From: Prunus persica | Taxonomy: Eukaryota > Streptophyta > Magnoliopsida > Rosales > Rosaceae | DNA: 64,000 nt | Assembly (NCBI RefSeq): GCF_000346465.2 | Contig: NC_034016.1 | Span: forward strand, 20,948,442 to 21,012,441 | Direction of reading: 5' to 3' | Part shown: in pieces, positions 31,853 through 44,637 of the stretch | Position numbering within the stretch: position 1 is the stretch's first letter | Layout: every line of letters begins with the position of its first letter | Translations under genes and position numbers: made by a program | The notes under the pieces: generated by a model | Database searches by the model: none | Told to the model about the DNA's origin: nothing | Seen by the model: only the letters and a program-made list of their open reading frames with translations

Positions 31853-34047
31853 AATTTGAGCAGCAAAGCCCAAATCTTTGTGTTCTTCAGCCGGTCCCGT
31901 GTTTCAGGTACATCCACTTTCTCTCTCTCTCTCTCTCATGAGCAAGGAAAGAATGATGTACGATTAGAGTTGTTTCAGTTGTATTTCGACCATAATTTTG
32001 CCGTGAATTGTCTGAATTTTTTAGTTAACATTGGAATTATTGAATACCCACTTTTCCTTGTGTTGAATTGGAGATGGTTTTTATGTTAAAGGTCAAGAAT
32101 TGTAGTATAATACTAGGTCTCCAGTTTCAAAGTTCTGTGCTTGTACATCAATTGGCGAATGAATTTGATTGATTCTGTTTTTGGGTTGAAAGTTGAAACT
32201 AAATTTTCATACTTTTGCCACATAAGTAGTAATGCATGTGAATCAAACCCAATTTGGTTGCATGAGGCCTGAATCATGCACAAATGGTGGAGTCTGATTG
32301 CAGTTTATGAATTACCTATTAGCTATTTTCTTCTTTGGGCGTGGTTTTTGTTTTCATATTTGAAGTAATGCTACGGCGGATCTCTTACCTGATGGGTTTT
32401 CGTTTAGTGTGTGAATTCCACCTTCAGGCAAATAGTTATGCCATAGCTGAGAGTGATGTCTGCTTGAGAGTTTGCAAACAAACAATCAGCTTATAATTGA
32501 AATGTTATATGTGTTTGTCTGCGGTGTTTGACTTTGAGTAGTCTGATACTGGGGGCGATATCTTAATTACTGGTTATACTTCAGGTGGACTGACGGCAGA
32601 AAATTTTCAGCTTGAACCTAAATGATGTAACACATTAAAGTTTGTTTTGAATATCATGTCTATAAGCTATTATATCATGAATTTCAAATTTTTATAATAT
32701 CTATAAGCATTATCATGAAGTCAAATTTTTAACTTTTTTGTTTTTTTTTAGGGATTTCTGCATAGAGAAGAGAATTGTTTTGTTTACGTCTCACAGAAAT
32801 TGGTAAGTAACAGAGAGCAGTCATACTCATGAAGCCATGTTTTTCTATATTACAATATCAGTATGTCAACAAACCTCAGTTGTTCGGATATTTAACATTC
32901 GCATTTCTTTTCTTATCTTCTTATCGAATTGTGCAGAATCAATTTTACCCTCTTTATTTGTCTAGGGGTGGGGACTGGGGTGGGTTTGATCTTTTCATAC
33001 TAACTCTCCCTTGCTCTTCTACTGAGTAGTGTATAAGTTATTACATTTAGGTGTTATTGTTGTTCGTATTTCTTTTGACCATCATGGTTTATTTCCTTAC
33101 TCCAAATTTCTTTGTATTTCTTTCTTTTGTCCTTTTTTGTTTTTTCTAATTGAGAGAACTGTGTTCTCTACAACATTTAGTTTAGTTGATAGCATGCAAT
33201 TGAATGAAGCACCATTTGTTCTAATGTTGTTGAAAATTAATGAACATTATATGGTCTTTATGTTATCAGTTATGCACTGTGGGTTAGCATTGAAATGTAG
33301 AAGTCTTTGGGATGTTTAGCATTATCAAGAGGATTATGGATGCCTTTTGTCAAAAGTTTTTGTATTTAGCATGCATCTGAATGGGTTTTCTTTCTGAAAG
33401 TTTTTGTTGAATGAGGAGAAAATAGAGTAGAATATGTCTGTATTTGCACACAAGGGCATTGCAATAATTGATGAGGTGGTTTCTCACAGTGAAATTTTGT
33501 TAGTATTGTGCATTTTGTTTAGTTCAGTTTTATGGCATCCTGGGATAAACTTTTTATATTCAAAACATAGGATGAAACTGGAGTAGGATTACTTGGGTCA
33601 ATCTGCAGGAAAAAAAAAAGGCCAAATATTGAATTGAAAAGTGGGATCAGAACTTAAACTGCTGAATAGGAGTGATTTTGAGCAGCAATTAATCCATACT
33701 AGATGATAGGTTTACTCGGACATCTTGACATTCCTTGGGCAGATTCGTTAGAAATGAATATATAGTAAGATGGGAAGGGAAAAAAATGCTGAAACATGTC
33801 ACATTTATTTTCTGATTACGTATGAGGTTGGATAGAAAATACAATGACTTGTATTACCTCTGTGTGCACCTTTGCTAATGTTAATACACCTTCATTGAAA
33901 CATTGGTTTTGAAAATTTGAAACGAATTTATTCTCTTCTTAGCATAACCTCATATTTTGATTCTTCAGATTGCTTGTGCCAGTGCTGCCACCGAGTAGCA
34001 ACAATCACCAGTGAAGAATCATCTGAAACAGATGAACTGTGATTATT
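31852..34047 (+). other. Probable spliced 5' leader of the SKIP30-like gene
   Basis: Good splice signals suggest untranslated exons. Exon 1 ends at 31907 (CAG/GTACAT). An optional exon lies at 32752-32802 (polypyrimidine-AG before, TTG/GTAAGT after). A last leader segment starts at 33969 after TTCTTCAG and runs into the coding exon. No long reading frame lies between. This is inference from splice sites only. Confidence 0.45.
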
Positions 34048-35088
34048 ATGTCTGAACAACTGATAGAAGGTCTCCCTGACGCTGTTTCCCTTAGGTGTCT
34101 TGCATGGGTTCCTTTCTATCTCCATCCCAAGTTGGAGCTTGTTTCTCGTTCCTGGCAAGCTGCCATTCGTAGCCCTGAACTTTTTAGAGCTCGACAGGAG
34201 GTTGGCTCATGTGAGGATCTACTATGCGTGTCCGCTTTTGACCCAGATAATTTATGGCAGCTATATGACCCTCATCGAGATCTTTGGATTACACTCCCTG
34301 TTCTCCCCTCTAAAATCAGAAACCTTTCTCACTTTGGTGCTGTCTCTGCTGCCGGAAAATTGTTTGTTCTGGGTGGTGGCAGTGGCGCTGTTGACCCACA
34401 GACTGGCGACCAAGATGGCAGCTTTGCAACCAATGAGGTGTGGTCATATGATCCTGTAATTAGGCGATGGACACCACGTGCATCTATGCTTGTGCCTCGT
34501 GCGATGTTTGCATGCTGTGTTTTAGGCGGAAAGATTGTTGTTGCAGGTGGTTTCACCAGCTGTCGAAAATCAATTTCTCAGGCAGAAATGTATGACCCTG
34601 AGAAGGATGCGTGGGATCCAATTCCTGATCTCCATCGCACTCATAATTCTGCATGCTCAGGAATAGTGATTGGAGGAAAGGTGCATGTCTTACACAAGGG
34701 TTTATCAACGGTGCAAGTCTTGGACAATGTGGGGCATGAGTGGACGGTGGAGGATTATGGTTGGCAACAGGGTCCAATGACAGTTGTTAAGGGTGCACTT
34801 TATGTGATGAGCCATGGTGTTATCTCCAAGCAAGATAGAGAATCAGTGAAGGTATTGGTTTCGGCATCTGAGTTTGGTCGCAGAATTGGGTTTGCAATGA
34901 CTGGACTAGCAGATGAGATTTATGTGATTGGTGGGGTGATTGTCCCTGACCAATGGAACTTGGAAATCAAGCCAATGTCTGATGTTGATGTTCTCACGAT
35001 TGGGAGTGAAAGACCGACTTGGCGCCAGGCAGCTCCAATGACACGGTGCCGTGGAACGATTCTTGGTTGTACACAGTTGAGAATTTAG
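34048..35088 (+). CDS. SKIP30: F-box/kelch-repeat protein, SKIP30-like
   Basis: Uninterrupted frame of 346 residues from the ATG at 34048; a longer frame starts only at GTG. The N-terminal F-box begins LIEGLPDAVSLRCLAWVPF and LELVSRSWQAAIRSPELFR. Kelch repeats follow, with KLFVLGGGSGAVD, VWSYDPVIRRWTPRASM, KIVVAGGFTSCRKS and EMYDPEKDAWDPIPDL. The C-terminus MTRCRGTILGCTQL matches what I recall of Arabidopsis SKIP30 (At3g63220). F-box proteins of this type are the substrate receptors of SCF E3 ubiquitin ligases: the F-box binds SKP1/ASK and the kelch propeller binds the target. The target is unknown. The coding region is intronless but the leader seems spliced. Confidence 0.92.
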   Translation: MSEQLIEGLPDAVSLRCLAWVPFYLHPKLELVSRSWQAAIRSPELFRARQEVGSCEDLLCVSAFDPDNLWQLYDPHRDLWITLPVLPSKIRNLSHFGAVSAAGKLFVLGGGSGAVDPQTGDQDGSFATNEVWSYDPVIRRWTPRASMLVPRAMFACCVLGGKIVVAGGFTSCRKSISQAEMYDPEKDAWDPIPDLHRTHNSACSGIVIGGKVHVLHKGLSTVQVLDNVGHEWTVEDYGWQQGPMTVVKGALYVMSHGVISKQDRESVKVLVSASEFGRRIGFAMTGLADEIYVIGGVIVPDQWNLEIKPMSDVDVLTIGSERPTWRQAAPMTRCRGTILGCTQLRI

Positions 35089-36142
35089 GTGTCCGTTTGT
35101 TCAAGTTGCTATTTGTTGTTCGTAAGTGCTCTTCTTGATGCTTTTGATTCCTGCTACAAGGAATTGGCCTTATGCTGGCTACCTTTATTTTTTGGCTTGC
35201 TAGGCGTAATCTTCGGCCTTGTTTCATGTTTTGAACATCAGCTTGAGAGTTCCTCTTGGAACTCCTGTATGCCAAGGTAACGGTAAAAGGCCCAGCACCA
35301 TTGGAAGAGGCAACAGTTTAGTGGTCCAAGAATTATATGAACTATTGTCATGGATGAAGCACTAGTTTTCCTTTTTGTTTCCTGGATAATCAAACAAAGA
35401 ATCTTCTATATGTCCGCATCTTTCTTAAATTTCTTTCATTTATGTTTATTTCATGGGGAAGCCAATGCTATTCAACAAATGCATTACTTCTTGGATGATA
35501 TGGAAGCATATAAATGATAGAAAATGAATTTTTTTTGGAAAAACTTGTGCCAAAGCCCCAAAGCCAATTTCTACCCTTGGTCGAGGTATAGAATATCTTC
35601 TTTTCTTTTTCCAACCAAGTTTCTCCACTTAAATAAAAAGATGGAGCTGATTTTCCTATTCATCTTCTGTCCACTTACATTCCTTTATTAGAAATTATAT
35701 GTTCTCAATCAATCTTCTTTTGTCACTTACACTCCCTTGTTGGAATTGTATGTTATAGTAAAAAGTATTAAAAAAACCAAAAGGGAGTATAAATGGACAA
35801 AAGGAAGTGGGAAAATCAACACCCTAAATAAATAAGCTTAATTACTGTTTTTCCCTAGATTCGAATGTCGGAATTGCCTTTTGGATTTCAAAATTTTTCA
35901 CTTAATCCTCCAAAATCTTACTATTTGTACCACTTTATCATTTTCCATTAACTTCGTCTACGAAACCGTTAAGTTGTTGACGTGACATGAGCAGTTTAAT
36001 TAATTTAAAATAAAATAAAATTCAGAGCCCATAAGCCAATGGGCTATAGCTTCCATAAACCCAAAAGTTAAAACCCCAATTTGGCCTGAAACGCAAAACC
36101 CTGAAGACGACGACCGCTAACAAGACCTTTCTGTGAGCAACA
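35089..36142. other. Intergenic between SKIP30-like and TRM82-like genes
   Basis: 3' UTR of the kelch gene to about 35450, then AT-rich sequence and the promoter and leader of the TRM82-like gene. No other gene is seen. Confidence 0.5.
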
Positions 36143-39100
36143 ATGGAGGACGCTGCGATGGAAAACGGAGAGACAAACAAGGATAGTGAGGTGGCTCCTG
36201 CCCTAATTGCAGTCCACCCGACCCAGAATTCAGTTGCAGTCGCTGTCGGGTCGGACCTCCGCGTCTTCGACCTCCTGTAAGCTATTTCCCCCACTATTCT
36301 CTGTGCCTTGTTATTTGGCTTTCAAAATTTGGCTTCATTGAATACGATACCATTCTGTTACGAGTACCTGAACATTAAAACGACGGCGTCTCCGTGTACT
36401 TTGAATTATACAGGCTAAACACAGTGTCAGTTTGGTCAAAATTTGAACTCTAAGCTCTGTTTGAGTTTGAGTAATATGCCAGGATAATTGGAAGTTGAAA
36501 ATAATTACTTTACCTTGTGGTTTTTTGACAGTGGGGGTTGTGCGGTGTCTTTGGTAGATGATTCTGATGGTTCTCTTCATAAGGATTCCATAAGAGCCAT
36601 TCGTTATGGAGCAAACGGGAAGCTCTTTGTGTCTGCTGGTGATGATAAACTTGTCAAGATATGGTCGACCGAATCGTGGCGCTGCATTAGTTCCTTGTAA
36701 GTTATTGAATCCCTCTTGACATTATTGGCTGTTAAACTTTAATGGTACTCTTATAGTTAATTTTGAGGGTGATATTTCATGGAAATACATGTGATACCAC
36801 TCAAAGGCCTGCCCTTGGTATTGTACTACATTTGTTTTCTAACATCCAGACTTGATGCAATGTAAGGTGTCTTTCTTCTTTTAAAATATTTCCGTGACTT
36901 TTGTTATAGGTGCTCAGAGAAAAGAGTGAGCGCAGTTGCCATTAGCAATGATGGTTCCTATGTTTGTTTTGCTGACAAATTTGGGGTTGTTTGGGTTGTG
37001 GTTGTGGATGGGTTTAATGGAGATCAAGATTTTGTGAATAAGAAGGCAGCACCACTGCTTTCTCACTATTGCAGCATCATAACAAGCCTGGTGAGTTCTT
37101 TTCTGTTGTTGAGAATTTCTTCGCACCTTACTTTTTTTAAAAGGGTGCACTCCAAAATCACCCTTAAATTACCTCTTGCACTCATATGTGAGTGGTAGAG
37201 GAGTGTGGGATGTGAGTTTTGGAGTGCCAAATCATCCCCCATTTGAAAATTAACGTTTGAATCTATCAAATTCTGACATTCTCCGGTTGACATGTGTGTG
37301 TAGTCATACTTTGTCTAATTAGTTGGTTTCATATTATAGGCAAGGTTTTCTGTAGTACATTGACTTCCGTGTCAAGTTTAGGTTCAACTATTATATTCAA
37401 TCACCCATTGATACAGAAAAGATTTCCTGGATTGTTTCTTCTTCGTGTTTCAGTTTTTCCTATTCTATACTAGTGGTTCTTCTTATATTGTAGGTGGAAA
37501 TTGTTTTTATGGCCACCTGATATCCATGAGATGAGTGGTAATTAACGTCGTAATTTTGGCAGGAATTTTCACCAGATGGCCGATTTTTCCTTAGTGCTGA
37601 TCGGGATTCCAAAATTCGAGTAATCCAACTTTGCAACCCATCCAATAATCTGATAGCTACATTACCCACATAGCTCACATGATTTTTCTTTTGCCAGGTT
37701 ACTGTGTTTCCCAAGAAGCCATTAGATGGAGCCCATGAGATACAAAGTTTTTCCCTTGGTCATACAGAGTGAGTGGCTTTTCATATCTCATCTGTTCTAG
37801 GACGGTGGATGAAGTATATAGATAATGCAGAGCTTGCTGTTTCTTATGAATTTTGCAATTCTACATAAAACATGTGGATACTTAGGATTTAGGTGCCAAT
37901 ATATGGTAGTGGATTAACCTAACTGAATCTTGATTGGGTGGATTATGTATAACTACCTATGTGTTTAAGAAATCCTCTTGCTACTTAAATTTTACTTATC
38001 TTCACTTTCATGCATCTATTGGCAGGTTTGTTTCTTGCCTCGCTTTTGTTTGCACTCATGAATGCCCCCAGGGTTTCCTTGTCTCTGGAAGTGGTGATTC
38101 AACAGTAAGTAATCGTGATTCATAGCAACTCATGGCCTTTGAATTGCTTCAAGGTGCATCTTGTGTACTATAGAGCAATTAATGTGTGTTGATTTGGCAG
38201 GTTCGCCTATGGGATATTTCCTCAGGATCTCTCCTAGATACTTGTGATATCAGAGAAAAGGTACTTCAGTTGTTCTAAGTTTCCTGAAGTTCCCATTGAC
38301 TTCTTTATTGTTTCCAAACGACTTTTCTGTTGGCATGCTGTTTACTTGATTTCATTCTGAAGGCAGGACTTTTAGAATCTAAAGAAATAGAAGACAGGTA
38401 TGCTGCTGTTACTGATTTATGCACCATCCCAGATAGCACCCTTGTTGCGGTGGCTGTCCAAAGGCAAGTTCCTATACATTGGATTTTCTGTCTCTTCTTT
38501 CGTACAGTGGTTCTCTGTTTATTCATCATCTTGATACTCGTTAAGTTATTCCATTGCAGTTTGCAAGGAATAATATTGTTGAGCTGTGATCTTTCTGCTC
38601 AAACACTCTATGTTGCCAAGGTAAGGACCTCAATTAGTCAATTATTACGAACTGTAAGAATGTAACCCTATCACAGGGCACATTGACCTGTTATCAGGCA
38701 TTTTTAATTGAATTTACTTTCCATGAATCTGTCTTCTTTAGACACATTTCGTCTTGCATGACATTACTTGGAGCTAAATTGCTAATAATTTATCATGACG
38801 CAAACAAAGAGTGGCTATTAACAATTGTGTGATTGGAGCAGGTGGTTTCTATCAAGGGAGATGCCTTTATACCTACAAGCTTGGGGACTAGCTTTTCCTC
38901 TGGATTATTGTGGATGGTAACCGGTGCCTCAAACTTGCATGATTCTCAACACCCTTGTTTGTCCCGTGTCAAGGTTATCTCTGGCTTTAAGGAAAGCAGT
39001 CCTGATTTTGTTCAGCATGGGCCAATTGTTTTGGAAGATGATGAGATCCCTAGGAGCGAGAAATTGCTCGAGAAGTTGCAAGGAAGAGTTTCCTTTGACA

Positions 39101-39231
39101 AAAATTATTTCTTGACAGCAGCTGAGGCTTTGAAAACATCCATGAGCAATTTGCTAATAAAAAAGCAGTACTCTACGGAGAAACGAGAATTTAGAAAGAG
39201 AGGCAGAAATGACAAGAAAATCAAAAAATGA
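36143..39231 (+). CDS. TRM82: tRNA (guanine-N7) methyltransferase non-catalytic subunit, TRM82/WDR4-like
   Basis: Ten exons: 36143-36276, 36532-36696, 36910-37090, 37563-37619, 37698-37768, 38026-38104, 38201-38260, 38363-38463, 38560-38620, 38842-39231. They join in frame to 432 residues. WD40 blades are visible: DSIRAIRYGANGKLFVSAGD with LVKIWSTESW, KRVSAVAISNDGSYVCFADK, EFSPDGRFFLSADRDSKIRV, and FLVSGSGDSTVRLWDISSG. The extreme C-terminus is Lys/Arg-rich. Trm82/WDR4 is the partner that stabilises the catalytic Trm8/METTL1 for m7G46 in tRNA. The order of blades and the SxDRDxKIRV-type strand support this over a generic WD40 call. The exon 8 donor is GC (AG/GCAAGT); the normal GT alternative would break the frame. 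Confidence 0.88.
37145..37228. repeat. Foldback sequence in TRM82-like intron 3
   Basis: GCACTCCAAAA (37146-37156) is mirrored by TTTTGGAGTGC (37217-37227). The inner arms also pair imperfectly down to CACTCATATGTGAGTG. This gives an 80-odd-bp imperfect hairpin, either a small MITE or a precursor-like foldback. Confidence 0.55.
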
Positions 39232-40509
39232 TGTGATTCCAGCAACGGCAAAAGGCCTACTGTGAACTTTGTGTAACCCTAGTGATTTTTTATTTTTTAT
39301 TTTCTTTCAAATCTTTGTAACAAAATTGTTGTATTATTTTTGAGATATTAGAAAACTGTACCCTTTGCAACTTGCAATCAATTTTTGAGTAAGCCTGGCT
39401 GTATTCAAGAGATTGCTTTTAACTACAATGCCTGTTTCTTTGTGAGACATGAGTTGATTTGCACTGAACAGTTTTGGTGGGGCTTGTAGCCTTAAATTGT
39501 ATCTGCGGTAGAGTGGATCCTATGTGGTACAACCTACCAAGCTATGGACCAACTGCTAGATAAATTCCTTTGTTGTTAATGTTATTAAATTCCAGACCAG
39601 CAAGAAAATGAAGGGATTGTATCATCTCCTTTTAGTCAAACCATAAAAATCAACATTTTTTAGGTTACAAGTGAGGATCATGGCTATGGCTTTATTTCCT
39701 TGGTTAGGACTATGTCTTAATATATAAACCAGATTCCACCTAACCCTGACTAAACATGTTTTGGATGTTGGTCATAGAAGGAAAACAATCAACATGAAAC
39801 CGTTTACCATGCAAAGGATGTCGTTTTTTCTTTTATCGGAGGACAGCGAATCGAACTTTAGAAACTGTTCTAACATTGTGGAAGAGGAGTATCACTAGAT
39901 TAAACCATACAACGGAGTTAATTATTCGGGTTAGTGATTATCTTTTAGGAAATAGTCTCTTTTTATCCTTGATGGTTTACTAAAGTGGTTGGGCATGGCA
40001 ATAGCTAATTTGGGATTGTCTACTTCTTCTACGCACCAGATATTTTGAACATTTTATTATAATTATCATACTGGGTCCATCTTAATAAAAGCAAGCACCT
40101 CAAGTAACTACTTTGATCCTAATTCAGAAACTTGATTAATTATCTCAATGAAAGTTGATTAATTATCTTAATGAAAGTTGATTATCTCCTAATGCATTAC
40201 GCCACTGAAACAAACTTGGACCCCATCCTTCCACTTCATGGCTCTCTTTCAATTCTCTCCTTCCACATGGCAATGGCACATCATCACGCAAACAAAAGAA
40301 ATCAAAAGAGATCATATAATATTAATCATGTCTAAGTAAATTAATTTACTTAATAATTTACTTAATCCAAGAGCCCCATTTTCAACTCTTCGTCTGTATT
40401 TTATATTTTTTACGTCTTTTCTATGAATGAAAAAAATTCAACGCCTTAAGAAAACTGAGGAAAGGCCAAGAGCCTTATTTAGTGCCTCAGTCAATAAACC
40501 AATTATGCA

Positions 40510-40541
<32 letters not shown>

Positions 40542-42688
40542 ATTCATTACAATTTTTTGCAGCAAAAAAATTATTGACTGACAAACATCATCTTGTTTGA
40601 AATCATGTAATGGCACTTGGTTTGGCATGATGATATTGACTTCAACATGTTTGATAGCATTTGTGGGGTCCTTTCTGTGTTAACTCCATCGATGAAGACG
40701 TCTGGAGTGGTTCGTTATCCATCCCCGAATTGGACGATGCTGAGCGTGTGGGTCAGATCACTACTAGCAGCTCTATATTTCCCCCACCTACTTCTACATC
40801 AATCATGGAGAGCACTAATTAGGTTATAGTAAGTGAAATCTTGATCATGCTATAGTTGAAATATTTTGTTGTTCATCTTCCATCTGATTCATTAGTTATG
40901 CATAAAGTTTGATTAAATGTATAATGCAAATAGTTGCGCTAACATCAGTCGTGTTTGGACGTAAGTATACTATGATTGTTGATCAATATAAAACTTCTTA
41001 CAAGACCCACAACCGACAATAACTGTAAAAGCATCACGCGTCCACGCGCGACTGACATTAACACTCTTCATATTATAATTGTCCTTAAGTTCAATTTCAT
41101 GGACGACGGTCATCGATTCAAAAAGTTACATGAGCTGTTTCTCTATGATTATATTAATTAACGGTCATTAGTAGATATTACCTCGAGGATAAAGATCATA
41201 AACATCTGTTATTGAATAAGCTAGGGAAACAAACTTCATGAACAACCTTTGCTTTGTTCTTTTTAGTGTGTCTTTGCTTTATTGTGGATTAGATAGAGGC
41301 TGTTTTTTTTTTTTTTTTTTGCCATGATTAGAATTTAGATATAGGCTGTTAATAAAAGCAAAATGTCTAATCCAATGTACCATCCAAATAATTATATGAT
41401 TTTGTTTCCCATAATCACATTTGTTTCTCAGTTAAACTTATGTATGATCACTTCTCCTTCCGAGTTTAGAAGTACAAAGTGCAGTATTGAAGAGGCCGTG
41501 GAGCCCACATTTGACCACAACCTAAAAAATTGGGCCCAAGAGTTGGGTCAAGGTTGCAAAGCAAAAGGGGTAGGGCCCAAAGTAGGGCCCACGATCGTCG
41601 GGATGATGTCTGAGTGGAGTTAAAAAAGAGGGCCCCACCGGTTTACGTAACCAACGCCAAACGATTTTTAGGGAGGAGGGGCGATGGTGTAGTGTACGTC
41701 TCTGGTAGCACATTAAACCCTGTGAGTGAAAGAATCAAAAAAATTTCGCTACCCGTTACTTTCAGTGGGCCCCGCAGGCCCCACCCAAAGCCACGCCCGT
41801 TGTTTTATTCTGGCCCCACTAATCACTTATTCGAGAGCTAACAAACAAGCAAGCCCCACAAGCCCTATCACCCAATTGGACCAATCCAAGCTTCCACCAC
41901 ACCACTAAAATTGACACATCATTTTCTTTTTAACTATAGACAAAATTGGTTAAATTATATTTTAATCCTTATCCAAAGGAGGAATAATCTTGTAAGATAA
42001 TATTATTCAATTTTGAAGTGCCTAGACTAAAATAAGAGTGTCAAAATCGCTACTCTAAACAATCCGCTGTGAGGCCTTTACAAAATTTTATTATTTATTA
42101 TCAGAGTAATTAAACTTGAGGTCCCAAAGCGAAATTTAAAAAAATAACATATAAACAACAACTAATTTGGAATGATAGAGGCAAAATTAGGCTGTTTTTT
42201 TTTAGTATAAACAATTGAGAAAAGGGGTTTATAGAAATATTTCTTAGATATATAGAGATTCAAATCTCTACCAACATGAATAAAAATGTAAAAGTTCAAT
42301 CAACGAAGCTATACCCTATCTTCAAATTAGGCATTTTACACTAACCCAAAAGTCGAAAATCTGCTAGGTTTCTATTATGCGCATAGCTCTACCATAATCC
42401 ATGTGAGAGATTAAAAAATAGTATGAATCGTGAGGGTGAGCTCAGCATTTCCTATGAGTGCGTGCGTTTTATTTCTCGCACTATGTCCAAGTGAATCACG
42501 ACAAAATACAAAATGAAAAATAAAAAGAAAAAACCCAACTGAGAGGGAAGACTCTTCAAAGAAAGACAAAATATAATCCGTTCAGAAAGAGAGTATATTA
42601 TTTTATTTTATTTAGCATGAGAAAAATACAAAAGATTATGTATTATTAAATGGAAATATTAATTTATGGGTTCTGAGGCTGTGGGTCT
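39232..42688. other. Long intergenic region
   Basis: 3' UTR of the TRM82-like gene to about 39420, then AT-rich sequence. A (CT)n tract lies at 40511-40541 and a short triple repeat of aatgaaagttgatta-type units at 40138-40190. Short frames here have no recognisable domain. I see no gene. Confidence 0.5.
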
Positions 42689-42839
42689 GTGTGGTCAAAA
42701 CCACCAATTCTCATGCAAACAAAAACACGCCTCCCTCATTTGTTTTTTCACTCTTTAAAAGGCACATCCAAACCCAACTCTTTTTCTTCCCTTCAAAACC
42801 GAGGGCCTTTTCTTTCTCATCTTTCACTTTCTCTGTTTG

Positions 42840-43653
42840 CCAAGTTGCAAATTCATTTTTACAGGATTGAAACTGAATACAAAACCCACTACCAGAAAAG
42901 TGAAATTGTAGAGAGAGAGAGAGAGAGAGAGAGAGAGGCCAAGAAAAGGAGAGGAGCTGAGCTTTATATTTCTTTTCTTTTCTTTTTTCTTTCATATTTA
43001 CTTGATGGTGATGATGGCTCTTTTGTCATGGGAAGTGGCAAAGCATTTATGCCAATTCTGCCTGAGACAACAGAGGATATAGATAGAGGGTTGCTCTCTC
43101 TCTATATGTCTGCCTTGATCACATGGCATGCATGCGGTTTGCTATGAATCTTGGTGGGAAATTGAGTCTTAATATGCTGCAGTACTTGAAAGAAACAGGA
43201 GGAAGTGAGGTTACCAAGTTGCTTGTTTTTTAGCATTCAGGCATGGAGGCTACAGAGATTTAGGAAGGCCTTTCAGTCTGAGACTCTGTTTTTATCTTCC
43301 TTTTTCATTTTTTTTATTATATTATTTCTCTTTTAGTTTTATGGTTGTAGAGCCATGCATTAGTTTGCTTGTTGAAGAAAAAGAGAGCCTTTAATTTAGT
43401 CTACTTTTGGAACTCAAAAGGCGATTCTTGAGACCCTCACTTGAAGCAGTTCATAGTGGTTTCTTGGTGAGATTTTTCTGATCATTTTGAGTAAGTTCTC
43501 CAATATCCTTTGTTATTATCTCTGCTTCACTCTATTTTTATAATCTCTCTCATGGCAATCTTGGATTAATTTCTCTCTCCCTCTCTCTCCTCTTTGGCAG
43601 TGATCAATTTTTTGACTTTTTGGGGGCTTAGAATCATTTGGTTAGAGCAAGTT
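42840..43653 (+). other. Probable spliced 5' leader of the long FLZ gene
   Basis: A (GA)n microsatellite (42911-42938) and several short upstream ATG frames lie here. A donor (GTAAGT at 43491) and an acceptor (TTTGGCAG ending 43600) bracket a likely leader intron. Upstream ATGs could dampen translation. Inference from sequence signals only. Confidence 0.4.
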
Positions 43654-44637
43654 ATGCTGAGGAATAGATCTAGAGCAGTGACCAGCAAGCAAGCTTTGAT
43701 GGCTGACCACACCTCCCAATCATCTCCAACTCAAAAAAACTACACCAAAGCCCCATCTTTCTTTGGTTCTCCAAGATTCAGAGCTTTCACAATAAAGGGT
43801 CATTCTGAAACTGATTCTCTGATAAGCCCAACTTCAATTCTTGACAGCAAGCCATTTCCTTTTGCAACCCCATTTTCATATGATCAAAACCAACCCAAAA
43901 CCCCAAAAGTTGTATCAGCAAACAAAAGCTCCTGGCACCAACCAGAGCCCAAAGGCATTGGCCTTGCTCTGCTTGAGACACTCAATGATGAAAAGCTTGA
44001 AGACAATGCTTCTAAACCCAACAGCGGGAAGGTCCTGTTTGGAACTAAGCTTAGAGTTCAAATCCCTCTCTTTCCAGCCTCTGCTCTTTCTCCAACTCAG
44101 TCTCCGAAATCTCCAGCTGATTTCAAGATCAAGATTCGGAATTCCCAATCATCAGCAATTGGGTCTGCTATCTCTGGCATCCAAACAGAGCATTCAAATT
44201 CTGCTCAGGCTCCCACAGGGTGTGCCTCTGTGAGTGAAATGGAGCTTTCTGAAGATTATACATGTGTGATATCTCGTGGACCAAATCCAAGAACAACCCA
44301 CATATTTGATAACTGCATTGTAGAAAGCTTCTATAGCTTATCGGATCAGTCCAGCTCTGCCTCGGTGAGTTTCCTTAGCTTCTGTTACACGTGCAAGAAG
44401 AATCTTGAGCAGAAAAACGACATCTACATTTACAGGTTTGTTTCAATGACCCCTTGTTTTTGTTTTCATATGATATATTTTTCATGTTCTATGGAAGATG
44501 AACATATTGGATTTGCATTTGATTTATCATGCAGAGGTGAGAAAGCTTTCTGCAGTCGTGAATGCCGCTACCAAGAAATGCTCTTAGATGAAGTTGGGAA
44601 CTCAGAGTTTGATGATGCTATAAGGACTTGTTCTTGA
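43654..44637 (+). CDS. Long FCS-like zinc finger (FLZ, DUF581) protein
   Basis: Two exons, 43654-44435 and 44535-44637, 294 residues. The ATG at 43654 (MLRNRSRAVTSKQALMADHT) was chosen; the longer frame starts at TTG. The N-terminal 230 residues are Ser/Pro-rich with the family features SPRFRAFTIKG, GIGLALLETLND and SGKVLFGTKLRVQIP. The FLZ core FLSFCYTCKKNLEQKNDIYI joins across the intron to YRGEKAFCSRECRYQEMLLD, giving Cx2C plus FCSxxCR. This organisation resembles the FLZ8/FLZ10-type group. FLZ proteins bind SnRK1 kinase subunits and tune energy and stress signalling; the exact subgroup is inferred. Intact. Confidence 0.9.
   Translation: MLRNRSRAVTSKQALMADHTSQSSPTQKNYTKAPSFFGSPRFRAFTIKGHSETDSLISPTSILDSKPFPFATPFSYDQNQPKTPKVVSANKSSWHQPEPKGIGLALLETLNDEKLEDNASKPNSGKVLFGTKLRVQIPLFPASALSPTQSPKSPADFKIKIRNSQSSAIGSAISGIQTEHSNSAQAPTGCASVSEMELSEDYTCVISRGPNPRTTHIFDNCIVESFYSLSDQSSSASVSFLSFCYTCKKNLEQKNDIYIYRFVSMTPCFCFHMIYFSCSMEDEHIGFAFDLSCRGEKAFCSRECRYQEMLLDEVGNSEFDDAIRTCS

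Noticed and set aside
42689..43147. 152-residue frame as a protein upstream of the long FLZ gene
   Set aside because: It runs through a GA microsatellite within what looks like the spliced leader of the FLZ gene and has Arg-Glu repeats from that microsatellite.
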